Assembly (NCBI GenBank): GCA_964416195.1
Contig: CAYQDB010000004.1
Coordinates: 1-64,000 of the forward strand
Reading direction: 5' to 3'
Origin: CAYQDB01 sp964416195
GTDB taxonomy: Bacteria; Zixibacteria; MSB-5A5; GN15; FEB-12
DNA length: 64,000 nt
The notes beneath the pieces are model-generated. The model was not told the origin of the DNA and did no database searches. It saw only the letters and a program-made list of their open reading frames with translations. Position numbers and translations under genes: made by a program. Shown piece after piece: positions 1-7,821 of this stretch; position 1 is the first letter of the stretch, and the number at the start of each line of letters is the position of its first letter.

Positions 1-119
1 AGGAGACTTGACTTCGAGCGGCGATTTAGAGAAGACCCAAGTGGGCTTGACCTACGAGACTGCTCTTGGCGTCAACTGCCTTGGCTTGTTGGGCGGTACA
101 TTCAATTTCATACAACTCT
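1..119. repeat. Edge of an intergenic repeat
   Basis: No gene is visible in the first 119 bases. Positions 44-56 (GGCTTGACCTACG) recur exactly at 35451-35463. A following TTGGCGT..CAACTGCC stretch resembles the inverted TTGGCGTACG/CGTACGCCAA segment near 35580, so the window seems to begin inside the repeat family also found downstream of guaA. Confidence 0.4.
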
Positions 120-677
120 TCAGAATAAAAAGGGTATAAACATCTTGGTCTGTTTCATATAGCTCTCATAGGCAGGACCAAAAAAGCATATATTCTCAGC
201 TTCTTCTATCTTAGCAGTCATTGTGAGGAAGAAACTCGTAATCACAGCCAAAGAAACACCTACCCAGGAAGGATGTTTGAAAAACACTCCCCAGGCCAGA
301 AATAGTAATGAACTATAGAGAGGATGCCGAATGTAGCGATAAGCTCCCACCGTCACCAACTCCGTCGTCTTTTCTATACCTATCAACGACGGGTCTTCCC
401 GCTCGCTGTCAGGCTTCCCCACTCTACGCAATAATTGAAAACCGTGAATAACCAAAAACAAAGAGACGATTAGCAAGAGCCAAGAAATTATCTGATGGAT
501 ACTGAACGGTTCATAAAACCAATAATTGAGGTTTAACAAAATTAAGGACAGAATTAATTCAAAGGTGAAGAAACGGTAGAATCCGTGGAATCGAAAACTG
601 CGCAACGATGGCCACGACACCCAGACAAGTCCCACAGACGCAACGACAAAAACTATCACCTTGAATTGGAAAGTCAT
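120..677 (-). CDS. Isoprenylcysteine carboxyl methyltransferase-like membrane protein
   Basis: Integral membrane protein of about 185 residues from the ICMT/phospholipid methyltransferase superfamily (PEMT, NnrU-like). Several hydrophobic helices fill the N-terminal half. The conserved C-terminal segment GAYRYIRHPLYSS, followed by a Glu-rich stretch (KIEEAE), is the family signature for binding S-adenosylmethionine at the membrane face. The open frame extends to 743, but the ATG at 677 is preferred because AGGAA lies about ten bases upstream. The substrate is unknown; related proteins methylate isoprenylated cysteines, phospholipids or small lipophilic compounds. It lies 66 bp downstream of a thioesterase on the same strand and may be cotranscribed with it. 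Confidence 0.75.
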   Translation of the reverse strand: MTFQFKVIVFVVASVGLVWVSWPSLRSFRFHGFYRFFTFELILSLILLNLNYWFYEPFSIHQIISWLLLIVSLFLVIHGFQLLRRVGKPDSEREDPSLIGIEKTTELVTVGAYRYIRHPLYSSLLFLAWGVFFKHPSWVGVSLAVITSFFLTMTAKIEEAENICFFGPAYESYMKQTKMFIPFLF

Positions 678-743
678 GATAGTGTTCCTATTTGCTGATC
701 CTAATATGTGGATTCTTGAAGGGGTTAGTAACAAGCCACCCAA

Positions 744-1187
744 CTATAGATCATCGCACTCTAGTGACTCACGAAGTTTATTGCTCAGCTCACTTTTGGG
801 CTTGACATATCTGGCCGTAGCTTCAGCGACGGTTTTGCCATTTTGATTGACGGCTTGCCCTGCGGTGAAGTAAACCATCTCTTTTTCGCCGGTTTTCCAG
901 CCTTCAAAATGCAGTCTATCACCGGAATAAACCGGCTTTTTGAATCGAACAGTAATCTCGGCGGTGACAACAAAGACTCCCTCGGCCAGAAGCGCTTTTA
1001 TCATGACCTCGTCGAGCAGAGTAGCGACAATGCCGCCATGAAATATGTTCTTGTAACCGGCGTATAACTCATCAGCAGTGATATCACAAAAGGCCTTTTC
1101 GCCATCCCAGAAAAAGCGGGCTTTAAGACCGATTTGGTTTCTCTGCCCACAGACAAAGCATCCCGGGTATACAGCGATCTCTTTCAT
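744..1187 (-). CDS. Hotdog-fold thioesterase (PaaI/4HBT superfamily)
   Basis: A 147-residue single-domain hotdog protein, normal length for the 4HBT/PaaI superfamily of acyl-CoA thioesterases. The central motif HGGIVATLLDEVM (about residues 50-62) has the HGG and downstream acidic residue typical of the active-site helix, and the C-terminal beta strands (TAEITVRFKKPV, AEATARYV) fit the fold. It probably hydrolyses a small or aromatic acyl-CoA, but the substrate cannot be read from sequence. The acyl-CoA dehydrogenase and acyl-CoA synthetase genes just upstream make a role in acyl-CoA turnover reasonable. No strong ribosome binding site precedes the ATG. Confidence 0.8.
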   Translation of the reverse strand: MKEIAVYPGCFVCGQRNQIGLKARFFWDGEKAFCDITADELYAGYKNIFHGGIVATLLDEVMIKALLAEGVFVVTAEITVRFKKPVYSGDRLHFEGWKTGEKEMVYFTAGQAVNQNGKTVAEATARYVKPKSELSNKLRESLECDDL

Positions 1188-1400
1188 GTGTCGATATTAA
1201 ACTGATAGCGAATGCAATTCAAGAAGCAAATCCGATAACTGATTGACAAATCAGCCAGCCAAACCATTTCACCTGTGTCGTGATTGTTCTTGATTACATA
1301 CGGTTTATTATCACCACTGAGTTTCTGACTGCGGCAAAGCAGCCTGCCACTAGTCAGTCATGTTAACCCGCTTCCCGAAATTAGCGCTGGGGCCTAACGC

Positions 1401-2534
1401 TTACTTCTCTTTCTTCACACGATACTGACCACCAATAATCATACGCATTGCCTCGGATGTGCCCTCGTATATCCTTGTGATTCTCGCATCCCTCCACAAC
1501 CGTTCGGCGTTGTAGTCTTGCGTATATCCGTAACCACCATGGATCTGTATATTCTCGTCAGTCACCAAGCTGGCGACTTCAGAAGCCTTGAGTTTGGCTT
1601 CGGCCGCTTCCACAGAAAAGCGTTCTCCTTCAAGGCATTTGGCGATCGCACGATACAGAAGATAACGCGAAGCATCGATTTCTGTTCTCATATCAGCGAA
1701 CTTGAACTGGGTTGCCTGGAAACTGGCTATCGGTTGGCCGAACTGAATGCGGTTCCGGGCATATTCAACAGCTTCCGAGAAAGCCTGTTCTGCCATTCCG
1801 AGGGCCCCTGCGGCAACTCCCAGTCGGGCGTAATCGAGCACGCTCAGGGCAACTCTAAACCCTTTCCCTTTGTCTCCGATTATGTTCTCCGACGGTACCG
1901 TGACATCTTGAAAATGAACACTACATTGCGTTGAGGCTCTTATTCCCAGCTTCTTTTCCGGGGGCCCGACTGTAAGACCGTCGGCGCCAGGTTCAACAAG
2001 AAAAGTAGTCAGACGGTTCTCTGTTCTGCAGAACACGATGAAGAATCTCGCAATATGAGCTGAAGTAGTGAATTGCTTCTCCCCATTGATAATGTAGTTG
2101 TCCCCCTCAGGTTCAGCTTTAGTCTGTATTGAGGACACATCAGTCCCGGCATTGGGCTCTGTAAGACAGAAGGACGTGATTCCACCTTTGGCCATTTGAG
2201 GCAAGTATTTCTGCTTCTGTTTCTCGTTTCCAAAGAGCTCAAGCGTCTTGCAGCCAAGGCTCAGATGAGCAGCAATCACAGTAGCGAGACCACCATCTGC
2301 ACGTGCGAATTCCTCGATCATACAAGCAAGGGAAAATTGGTCAACTCCCATACCCCCGTACTGTTCCGGAATAGAGGCACCGAGATACCCAAGACTGGCC
2401 AACTCTGCGAGGAGCTCATCAGGCAAACCCTCCTCGTCGAGCTTCCTAGTGACAGGGAAAACGCGCTTCTCGCAGAACTTCCGCGCCATTACACCGAATT
2501 CAAGTTGCTCATCGGTTAATCTAAACGAATTCAA
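1401..2534 (-). CDS. Acyl-CoA dehydrogenase
   Basis: A 377-residue flavoprotein of standard family length that oxidises acyl-CoA to trans-2-enoyl-CoA and passes electrons to ETF. It has the helical N-terminal domain, the central beta domain (FCLTEPNAGTD, LGIRASTQCSVHFQDV) and the C-terminal helical domain ending in IHGGYGYTQDYNAERLWRD then YEGTSE. The Glu of YEGTSE is the catalytic base position of short/medium-chain enzymes. The start is unusual: a TTG codon at 2534 lies five bases downstream of a strong AGGAGG. Chain-length preference cannot be told. The ADP-forming acyl-CoA synthetase upstream suggests branched-chain or short-chain acyl-CoA catabolism. Confidence 0.92.
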   Translation of the reverse strand: MNSFRLTDEQLEFGVMARKFCEKRVFPVTRKLDEEGLPDELLAELASLGYLGASIPEQYGGMGVDQFSLACMIEEFARADGGLATVIAAHLSLGCKTLELFGNEKQKQKYLPQMAKGGITSFCLTEPNAGTDVSSIQTKAEPEGDNYIINGEKQFTTSAHIARFFIVFCRTENRLTTFLVEPGADGLTVGPPEKKLGIRASTQCSVHFQDVTVPSENIIGDKGKGFRVALSVLDYARLGVAAGALGMAEQAFSEAVEYARNRIQFGQPIASFQATQFKFADMRTEIDASRYLLYRAIAKCLEGERFSVEAAEAKLKASEVASLVTDENIQIHGGYGYTQDYNAERLWRDARITRIYEGTSEAMRMIIGGQYRVKKEK

Positions 2535-2678
2535 TTTTTCCTCCTTTGGCTTTCTGGCTTAAGGTTTTCGTTTCATGGTAGCAGAATCTACATCATTTAT
2601 AGTGCTCGGGTCAAGGCGTTCGCGATCGACCTTGTTTCTGAAAGATACCAGCTCTGTGCCAATCCGTTCCCTGTTTTG

Positions 2679-3238
2679 TTAGTCGCACGCGCTCGCGTTG
2701 GCTAGTTTCATGATATCTGTCCATACCTGCTCGATCACTTTCACGGCGAAGGCGGTTTCATCGTCGGTACCGGAGCTTATACGTATGCCGTTGGCAATCC
2801 CAAACGGTTTGACTGGCCTGAGAATGAGACCATGGTCAAGACAGCCTTCAAAAAAACGCCCGGCATGTTCTTCGGTCGGCAGCAACATCAACACAAAATT
2901 GGCGGCTGTCTTTACATACCGAATATGTAAATCGTCAAAGCAGGCTGTGAGCCGAGCCAGTGATCGGTGATTGGCCTCAATGGTCCGATGCAGAAATTCG
3001 TCGTCACCCAATGCCGCTATTGCCGCCACCAGTTCGGTTGAGTGGGGATCGACGTACCGGTGCAATTCGGCGCTTACATGTCTCACAGCGGCCGCCGCTT
3101 TCGGCGGAGGCCGAGCGGGTTCTCATTAGAGGCCAGCTTGACGATGCGGTTTAGTTTTTTCTCACGTGCCAGTTCACTTATCGACTTGCCAGCCTGGTAT
3201 GGCTTAAGTGTCAGTGCATGTTTTGGTATCGTAATCAT
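2679..3238 (-). pseudogene. Broken histidinol-phosphate aminotransferase (hisC-like) gene
   Basis: Remnant of a fold-type I PLP aminotransferase of the HisC family. The N-terminal part starts at an ATG (3238) after GAGGG and reads to KLASNENPLG, the canonical HisC substrate-loop motif, then runs into TGA at 3083-3085. Missing one base near 3110, it would continue as PPPKAAAAV in the frame that carries the rest. That second frame reads HRYVDPHSTEL and then jumps directly to a C-terminal HisC domain (AAIAALGDDEFL, TAANFVLMLL, LRPVKPFG, IRISSGT). About 170 residues with the PLP lysine and cofactor pocket are absent. A frameshift plus a large internal deletion make it non-functional. Confidence 0.8.
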
Positions 3239-3340
3239 ACTACCCTCTATCCCAAATGCGGCGGCTCTGAATCATCAACTACCTCCTAACTGAAAAGCAC
3301 ATACGGCACACAGTTCGCTCTTTGCAATCCAGTCATCAGG

Positions 3341-5515
3341 TCAATCCGGTTGGCCAATCTTGCTCTTGCTGTGGCAGGGCTCGAAACCGGCAACCTTAGT
3401 GTAACCACCGCTCTTGAGCACAAACCTGGCATCCACCGCTTTTGAGGTCTTACGGTCGGCAGTCACAATAAAGGGGTTCACATCGAATGATTCTAACTGT
3501 GGGAAGTCCGAGACCAGTTGTGAAAGTCGCAGAATTGTCTCCTCAAGACACTTGAGGTTAACAGCAGGACCGCCACGGAAGCCCGTGAGAAGCGGATAGC
3601 CTTTGATCGATTTTATCATTTCCTCTACATCGTAGGCAGTTACCGGATGGATCTTAAAAGCTACATCCTTCATTACCTCGACATAAACTCCCCCAAGGCC
3701 AAACATTATCAAAGGTCCAAACGACAGATCTTGGTGCATGCCGATGATCGTCTCCACCCCACCCTGCACCATCTCCTGCATGAAAATCCCGGCGAATCCA
3801 TCCTTGGGCTTGCTGAATTCCCCTTTCATCGCCTCGAAAGCTTTCACCACCTCCGTTTCAGTCCTGAGATCAGTGGATATTCCCCCAACATCCGTTTTGT
3901 GCAGAACTTCCGGGTCATCGATTTTCATAACGACCGGGAATCCAAGCTTGGAGGCTGCTTGCTTAGCATCCTGCCGGGTCTTGGCTCTGATCGACCTGGC
4001 GACACTAATACCATAAGCGTCGAGCAGGCCCAAGGCCTCTCCGCCAACTATGATCGAGCGTTTCAGTTTTGCGGCCGCATCAATGATTCCTGCAACCCGG
4101 TCGCTGTCAACCTGGAAAGTTACTGTTTCACTTTCCGGCCTGTCAATCCATTTGCGACGGCGGACCAAAGAGGCCATCGCCTTGGCTGCTGATTCCGGAA
4201 AAGTGTAAATCGGTATCTTATGTTTAATCATCTCTTCCGAACCGGCGACACCGGATGGAATCGCCATAAAGCAACCTAGTACCGTCTTGTCATTCTTGTG
4301 CTTCTCGATCATTTCAACGATACCATTGATCACCGCACGGTGATCGACCACTACTGGGGGAACAAAAATCACTATCACAGCATCAACATTGTCATCGGAG
4401 AGAACAGCATCCATTGCTATCCGGTACGAATCGGGTCCGCCTGCGGCAATGACGTCTACCGGATTGTTCACGGAAGCCACCGCGGGAAGGTTTTTCTTGA
4501 GCAGCTTTAGCGTCTTATCCTCGAATTGGGCCATTCTCATTCCCAGGCTCACCACAGCATCGGTAGCGAGAATCCCCGGCCCGCCGGCGTTTGTTATAAT
4601 GGCAATTCTGTCTCCACGGGGCAGCGGCTGGTTGGTGAGTGCAACGGCAGTATCAAAAAGTTCGTCAATCGACGTTACCCGTAGAACCCCACACTGCTCA
4701 AAGAGCGCATCTGTGCCAACATCAATCCCGGCCAATACTCCGGTGTGAGAACTGACCGCCCTGGCACCGGCGTCGGTACGTCCGGCTTTAACAGCCACGA
4801 TAGGTTTTTTGCGAGTCATTCCGCGAGCAATGCGGGTGAACTCCCGGGGGTTCCCGAAGCTCTCAAGATAGAGCAGGATTACTTCCGTTTGAGGATCACC
4901 CCACCAGTACTCCAACAGATCGTTGCCAGAAACATCAGCCTTGTTGCCCACAGAAGCGAACATCGAGAACCCGAGATTCAGTTCGTTGGCATAACCAAGG
5001 ATCGCTTCGCCCAAAGCCCCCGACTGGGACATGAACCCGACTTTTCCTTTCAGCGGTTGGACTTTTGAAAAGGTGGCATTCATCGAGACGTCGGAGGCTG
5101 TATTTAAGACACCAAAGCAGTTGGGACCGATCATTCGCATATTGTATTTGCGAATAATTTCAATCAGTTTAGCCTCCTTGGCCGCGCCTTCCTCACCGAC
5201 TTCTTTGAAACCGGAAGATATGACCACCACACCTTTGACTCCCTTCTCGCCGCACTGTTCGAGCGTTGGAGCCACATAGTCACTGGGAATTATGATTATG
5301 GCCAGATCGACCGAGTCGGGGACGTCCAGAATCGTCGAATAACATTTAATGGAATGGATTACTGTGGCCTTGGGATTTACCGGAAAAACCTTGCCGTTGA
5401 AATTATATTCGATTAGATTATGAAGGATGCTATGGCCGATTGTGCCTTTTTTGCTGGATGCTCCGATCACGGCAATTGAATTCGGCTTTAATATTCCGTC
5501 GAGACTGCTTTTCAT
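3341..5515 (-). CDS. ADP-forming acyl-CoA synthetase, fused alpha and beta subunits
   Basis: A 724-residue NDP-forming acetyl/acyl-CoA synthetase, which interconverts acyl-CoA plus ADP plus Pi with acid plus CoA plus ATP. The N-terminal CoA-binding Rossmann domain (SIAVIGASSKKGTIGHSI, residues 13-30) is followed by two succinyl-CoA ligase-like domains. The SSHTG motif at 255-259 carries the His (257) phosphorylated during catalysis. From about residue 490 there is an ATP-grasp domain (GFPVVMKIDDPEVLHKTDVGG). The alpha-then-beta order and length match fused archaeal and bacterial ACDs. No acetyltransferase domain is attached, unlike Pat. It conserves energy from acyl-CoA or makes acyl-CoA; the acyl substrate is unknown. 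Confidence 0.9.
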   Translation of the reverse strand: MKSSLDGILKPNSIAVIGASSKKGTIGHSILHNLIEYNFNGKVFPVNPKATVIHSIKCYSTILDVPDSVDLAIIIIPSDYVAPTLEQCGEKGVKGVVVISSGFKEVGEEGAAKEAKLIEIIRKYNMRMIGPNCFGVLNTASDVSMNATFSKVQPLKGKVGFMSQSGALGEAILGYANELNLGFSMFASVGNKADVSGNDLLEYWWGDPQTEVILLYLESFGNPREFTRIARGMTRKKPIVAVKAGRTDAGARAVSSHTGVLAGIDVGTDALFEQCGVLRVTSIDELFDTAVALTNQPLPRGDRIAIITNAGGPGILATDAVVSLGMRMAQFEDKTLKLLKKNLPAVASVNNPVDVIAAGGPDSYRIAMDAVLSDDNVDAVIVIFVPPVVVDHRAVINGIVEMIEKHKNDKTVLGCFMAIPSGVAGSEEMIKHKIPIYTFPESAAKAMASLVRRRKWIDRPESETVTFQVDSDRVAGIIDAAAKLKRSIIVGGEALGLLDAYGISVARSIRAKTRQDAKQAASKLGFPVVMKIDDPEVLHKTDVGGISTDLRTETEVVKAFEAMKGEFSKPKDGFAGIFMQEMVQGGVETIIGMHQDLSFGPLIMFGLGGVYVEVMKDVAFKIHPVTAYDVEEMIKSIKGYPLLTGFRGGPAVNLKCLEETILRLSQLVSDFPQLESFDVNPFIVTADRKTSKAVDARFVLKSGGYTKVAGFEPCHSKSKIGQPD

Positions 5516-5686
5516 TTGTATATCATCACAAAAACTACTCTCCGAATCTGCCGGAATTTAGGTAAGAAAAGCGCGACACGCAAGAGGAATCGGAAGCCCA
5601 GTATAACCCCGACAGTACAGCCAGTTTGGTGTACACATGACTTGTGAGATGGTATCTCCGCACTTAACCGCAACTCCACACCTAGC

Positions 5687-5863
5687 TCAAGCACTTGTCT
5701 TACTTTCCTTGTTGCTTCTTAGCTCCAGTACAACCATATCACCCATCCCGATTGTTGAGACACCAGATCTAACGTCGGCCACGGTAGCTATGGAGTGTTC
5801 TTTCAGAAGATCCACAAACTCCTCAGGGTGCCTGTTGTCATAGCCAATTGTGTAAAATCTCAT
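5687..5863 (-). pseudogene. Truncated DUF488-family gene
   Basis: The 58-residue frame begins RFYTIGYDNRHPEEFVDLL and VADVRS, the recognisable first 35 residues of DUF488 proteins (normally about 120-180 residues). The sequence then departs from the family (GVSTIGMGDMVVLELRSN) and stops, so only the N-terminal strand-helix-strand remains. An upstream in-frame ATG at 5950 would overlap the recombinase stop, but the family match starts at the ATG at 5863. Lying directly downstream of a tyrosine recombinase, it may have been truncated by integration or excision of a mobile element. DUF488 function is not established, and this copy is probably inactive. Confidence 0.55.
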
Positions 5864-5936
5864 ATAGGTGTCTTCACGCGGAAACGGAACTCGGGGTTTT
5901 TCCACATGATCTATGATCAAATTACAGCCATAAGCC

Positions 5937-7031
5937 TCACCCAATCCCAATCTTGTTTATGGACTTCCTCAAATGCTCCTGAGTCTGATGAGTGTAAATC
6001 ATGGTAACATCATAACTGCGATGTCCCAGGATGGCAGCCATAGTACCGGGATCCACTCCATTCATTTGCATGTGGCTACTGAATGTGTGTCGAAGGTCAT
6101 GGACGCGAGTGAGATCATTCAGACCAGGAGCTTGCGCCACTTCAATGAGTGCCTTTCTTAAAACGCTGGGGTCAAGTTGCCTTCCAGATAAATCTGTGAA
6201 AATATATCTTTCCCTTTCGCCAAATGATCTCAGCACCTCTAAAGAGGATTCGTTGAGGTAGAACTGGCGAGAATTCCTTTTGGGTGTCCAGCCTTCCTTG
6301 GGCTGAATCTCCATCAGACCGGTTTCCAAATCAACGTCGTCCCAGGTCAAATTACAGAGTTCACCAGACCGTAGGCCAGTGTTCAAGAGAAACTTGAAGG
6401 CTTTGTAATAGACCCTCATAGGCTTATCAGATTTTGCCGCTTCTCGGGCTGTTTTCAGGAATTGCCTGCATTGATCTGGTGTGAGGACCTTGGCTTGCTT
6501 TTTGGGTTTGGGTCTGAGTGGCTTAACCTTCTTAGTCGGGACCGCTGGAATCAACTCCCGGTCATGAGCCCACATAAAGACCGAGCGGATGATACCCACT
6601 TCGAAATTCACAGTCTGGGGCAAGGGTAACCTTTTGTTCTTGTGATTATCTGGTTTATCTCCATCAGCATCTGCTTTCAATTCAGTGGATTCTAACCGCT
6701 GTTTCTGGTATGATTCAATATGCTCTGGCTTTATTTGTGTAAGATACCCCAGATTGGGATGAAACGTCTTAAGAAAGGCAAGAAAAGTGTTCAGCACACC
6801 GAGGTAGCGCTTGACCGTGTTGCCGAATGTTCTCAGCTTAACATGGTCGGCGTATTCTTGGAAAAAGTCATCAATGCGTTTATGCCGTCCAGTAAGCCCA
6901 AGTTTTTCGATGCGGCGCGTGTTGTCCGGGGCCTCGATTTCTTTTTTGAGGAGCTTCGCATCCCTGAGTGTTCCTGCTCTCACCCACTTGTGTTTTCCAC
7001 GATGGCAAATCACCACATAATAGGTAATCAT
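5937..7031 (-). CDS. Tyrosine recombinase/phage-type integrase
   Basis: A protein of about 364 residues with the two-domain layout of phage and conjugative-element integrases: an N-terminal SAM-like core-binding domain (about 50-175) and a C-terminal catalytic domain. The catalytic residues are visible: Arg in NTGLRSGEL, the HxxR box in VHDLRHTFSSH, the late His in AAILGHRS and the nucleophilic Tyr in VTMIYTHQ. GTG at 7037 is possible, but the ATG at 7031 sits nine bases after AGAAGGA. It is adjacent to a truncated DUF488 gene and a degraded transposase-like stretch, so this is probably the remnant of an integrated element. No att repeats were identified. Confidence 0.88.
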   Translation of the reverse strand: MITYYVVICHRGKHKWVRAGTLRDAKLLKKEIEAPDNTRRIEKLGLTGRHKRIDDFFQEYADHVKLRTFGNTVKRYLGVLNTFLAFLKTFHPNLGYLTQIKPEHIESYQKQRLESTELKADADGDKPDNHKNKRLPLPQTVNFEVGIIRSVFMWAHDRELIPAVPTKKVKPLRPKPKKQAKVLTPDQCRQFLKTAREAAKSDKPMRVYYKAFKFLLNTGLRSGELCNLTWDDVDLETGLMEIQPKEGWTPKRNSRQFYLNESSLEVLRSFGERERYIFTDLSGRQLDPSVLRKALIEVAQAPGLNDLTRVHDLRHTFSSHMQMNGVDPGTMAAILGHRSYDVTMIYTHQTQEHLRKSINKIGIG

Positions 7032-7405
7032 GCCCACTATTCCTTCTAAACTGTATACTTGCCATATTAACTCCTTAGAATTCTGTTAGAAAAATTGTAG
7101 AACGGAGAACAACTTATCAATAACCTTTTGAAATACAGCGAGATAATTCGTTAGAAAATATTATGGTGGAGTACTATGAATTCTCCGGGATGAATCCTGG
7201 CAATCAGTGGGGTTGCGGTGAAAGCCAGGTATCCAACTGATTCACAACGAGTTAATCTTGTTGTTCGTTTAGTATGAGCTTGTCCCCCATCTGTTTTCTT
7301 TTCGTTCAGTAGTCACTGTTTGGTCACAGCAGCGCAGCATCAGATATGCTGTCCGAAGGGCTCAGCAGCACGAGTACGCCTATACCGCCAAAATGGTTGG
7401 GTGAG

Positions 7406-7732
7406 CTAAAGCAATATCCGGTGCAGCTCATCCACCGAAAAACTGAGTAGTATCATCTTCTTCAATTCTGTCAAATAGTAAGCCAGCAGAGCCCAGAAGT
7501 GAACACCGTTGATATCCTAATCCCTGCATAAAGGTCTACGCTCCTTTTGCGCCGGTTCGGCGCCTGACTCCGGGAGGTTGTCCATCGACGTGATATTCAT
7601 TCGGCCCAGACACTTGTATGCCTCCTGAGTGACCATGTCTGGCTCGGCAAACTGCACAAGCTGTCCGTCGAAGCGCTGGACGGGAACATTCATGGGGTAT
7701 GGGCAGGCTGTTGAGTGCTGACGAACTACGCA
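7406..7732 (-). pseudogene. Degraded transposase-like coding remnant
   Basis: The 783-bp gap upstream of the integrase holds no intact gene, but one minus-strand frame keeps coding character across an internal TAG (7517-7519). Before the stop it encodes a 58-residue stretch starting MNVPVQRFDGQLVQFAEPDM. Directly after the stop, in the same frame, it reads INGVHFWALLAYYLTELKKM then FSVDELHRILL. The second part resembles the C-terminal tail of IS4/IS1634-type DDE transposases (F..ALL.YY......K.....S..E.L..L). No catalytic motifs or terminal inverted repeats are visible, so the family call is tentative. Confidence 0.35.
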
Positions 7733-7821
7733 GAGAGCTGCGCTCGATTAGGATAGTTGCTTGTTAGTCTCCGACTCTAAAGATCGAGCACGGCGTGGTT
7801 GGTAACACAGAATGAAATTCT

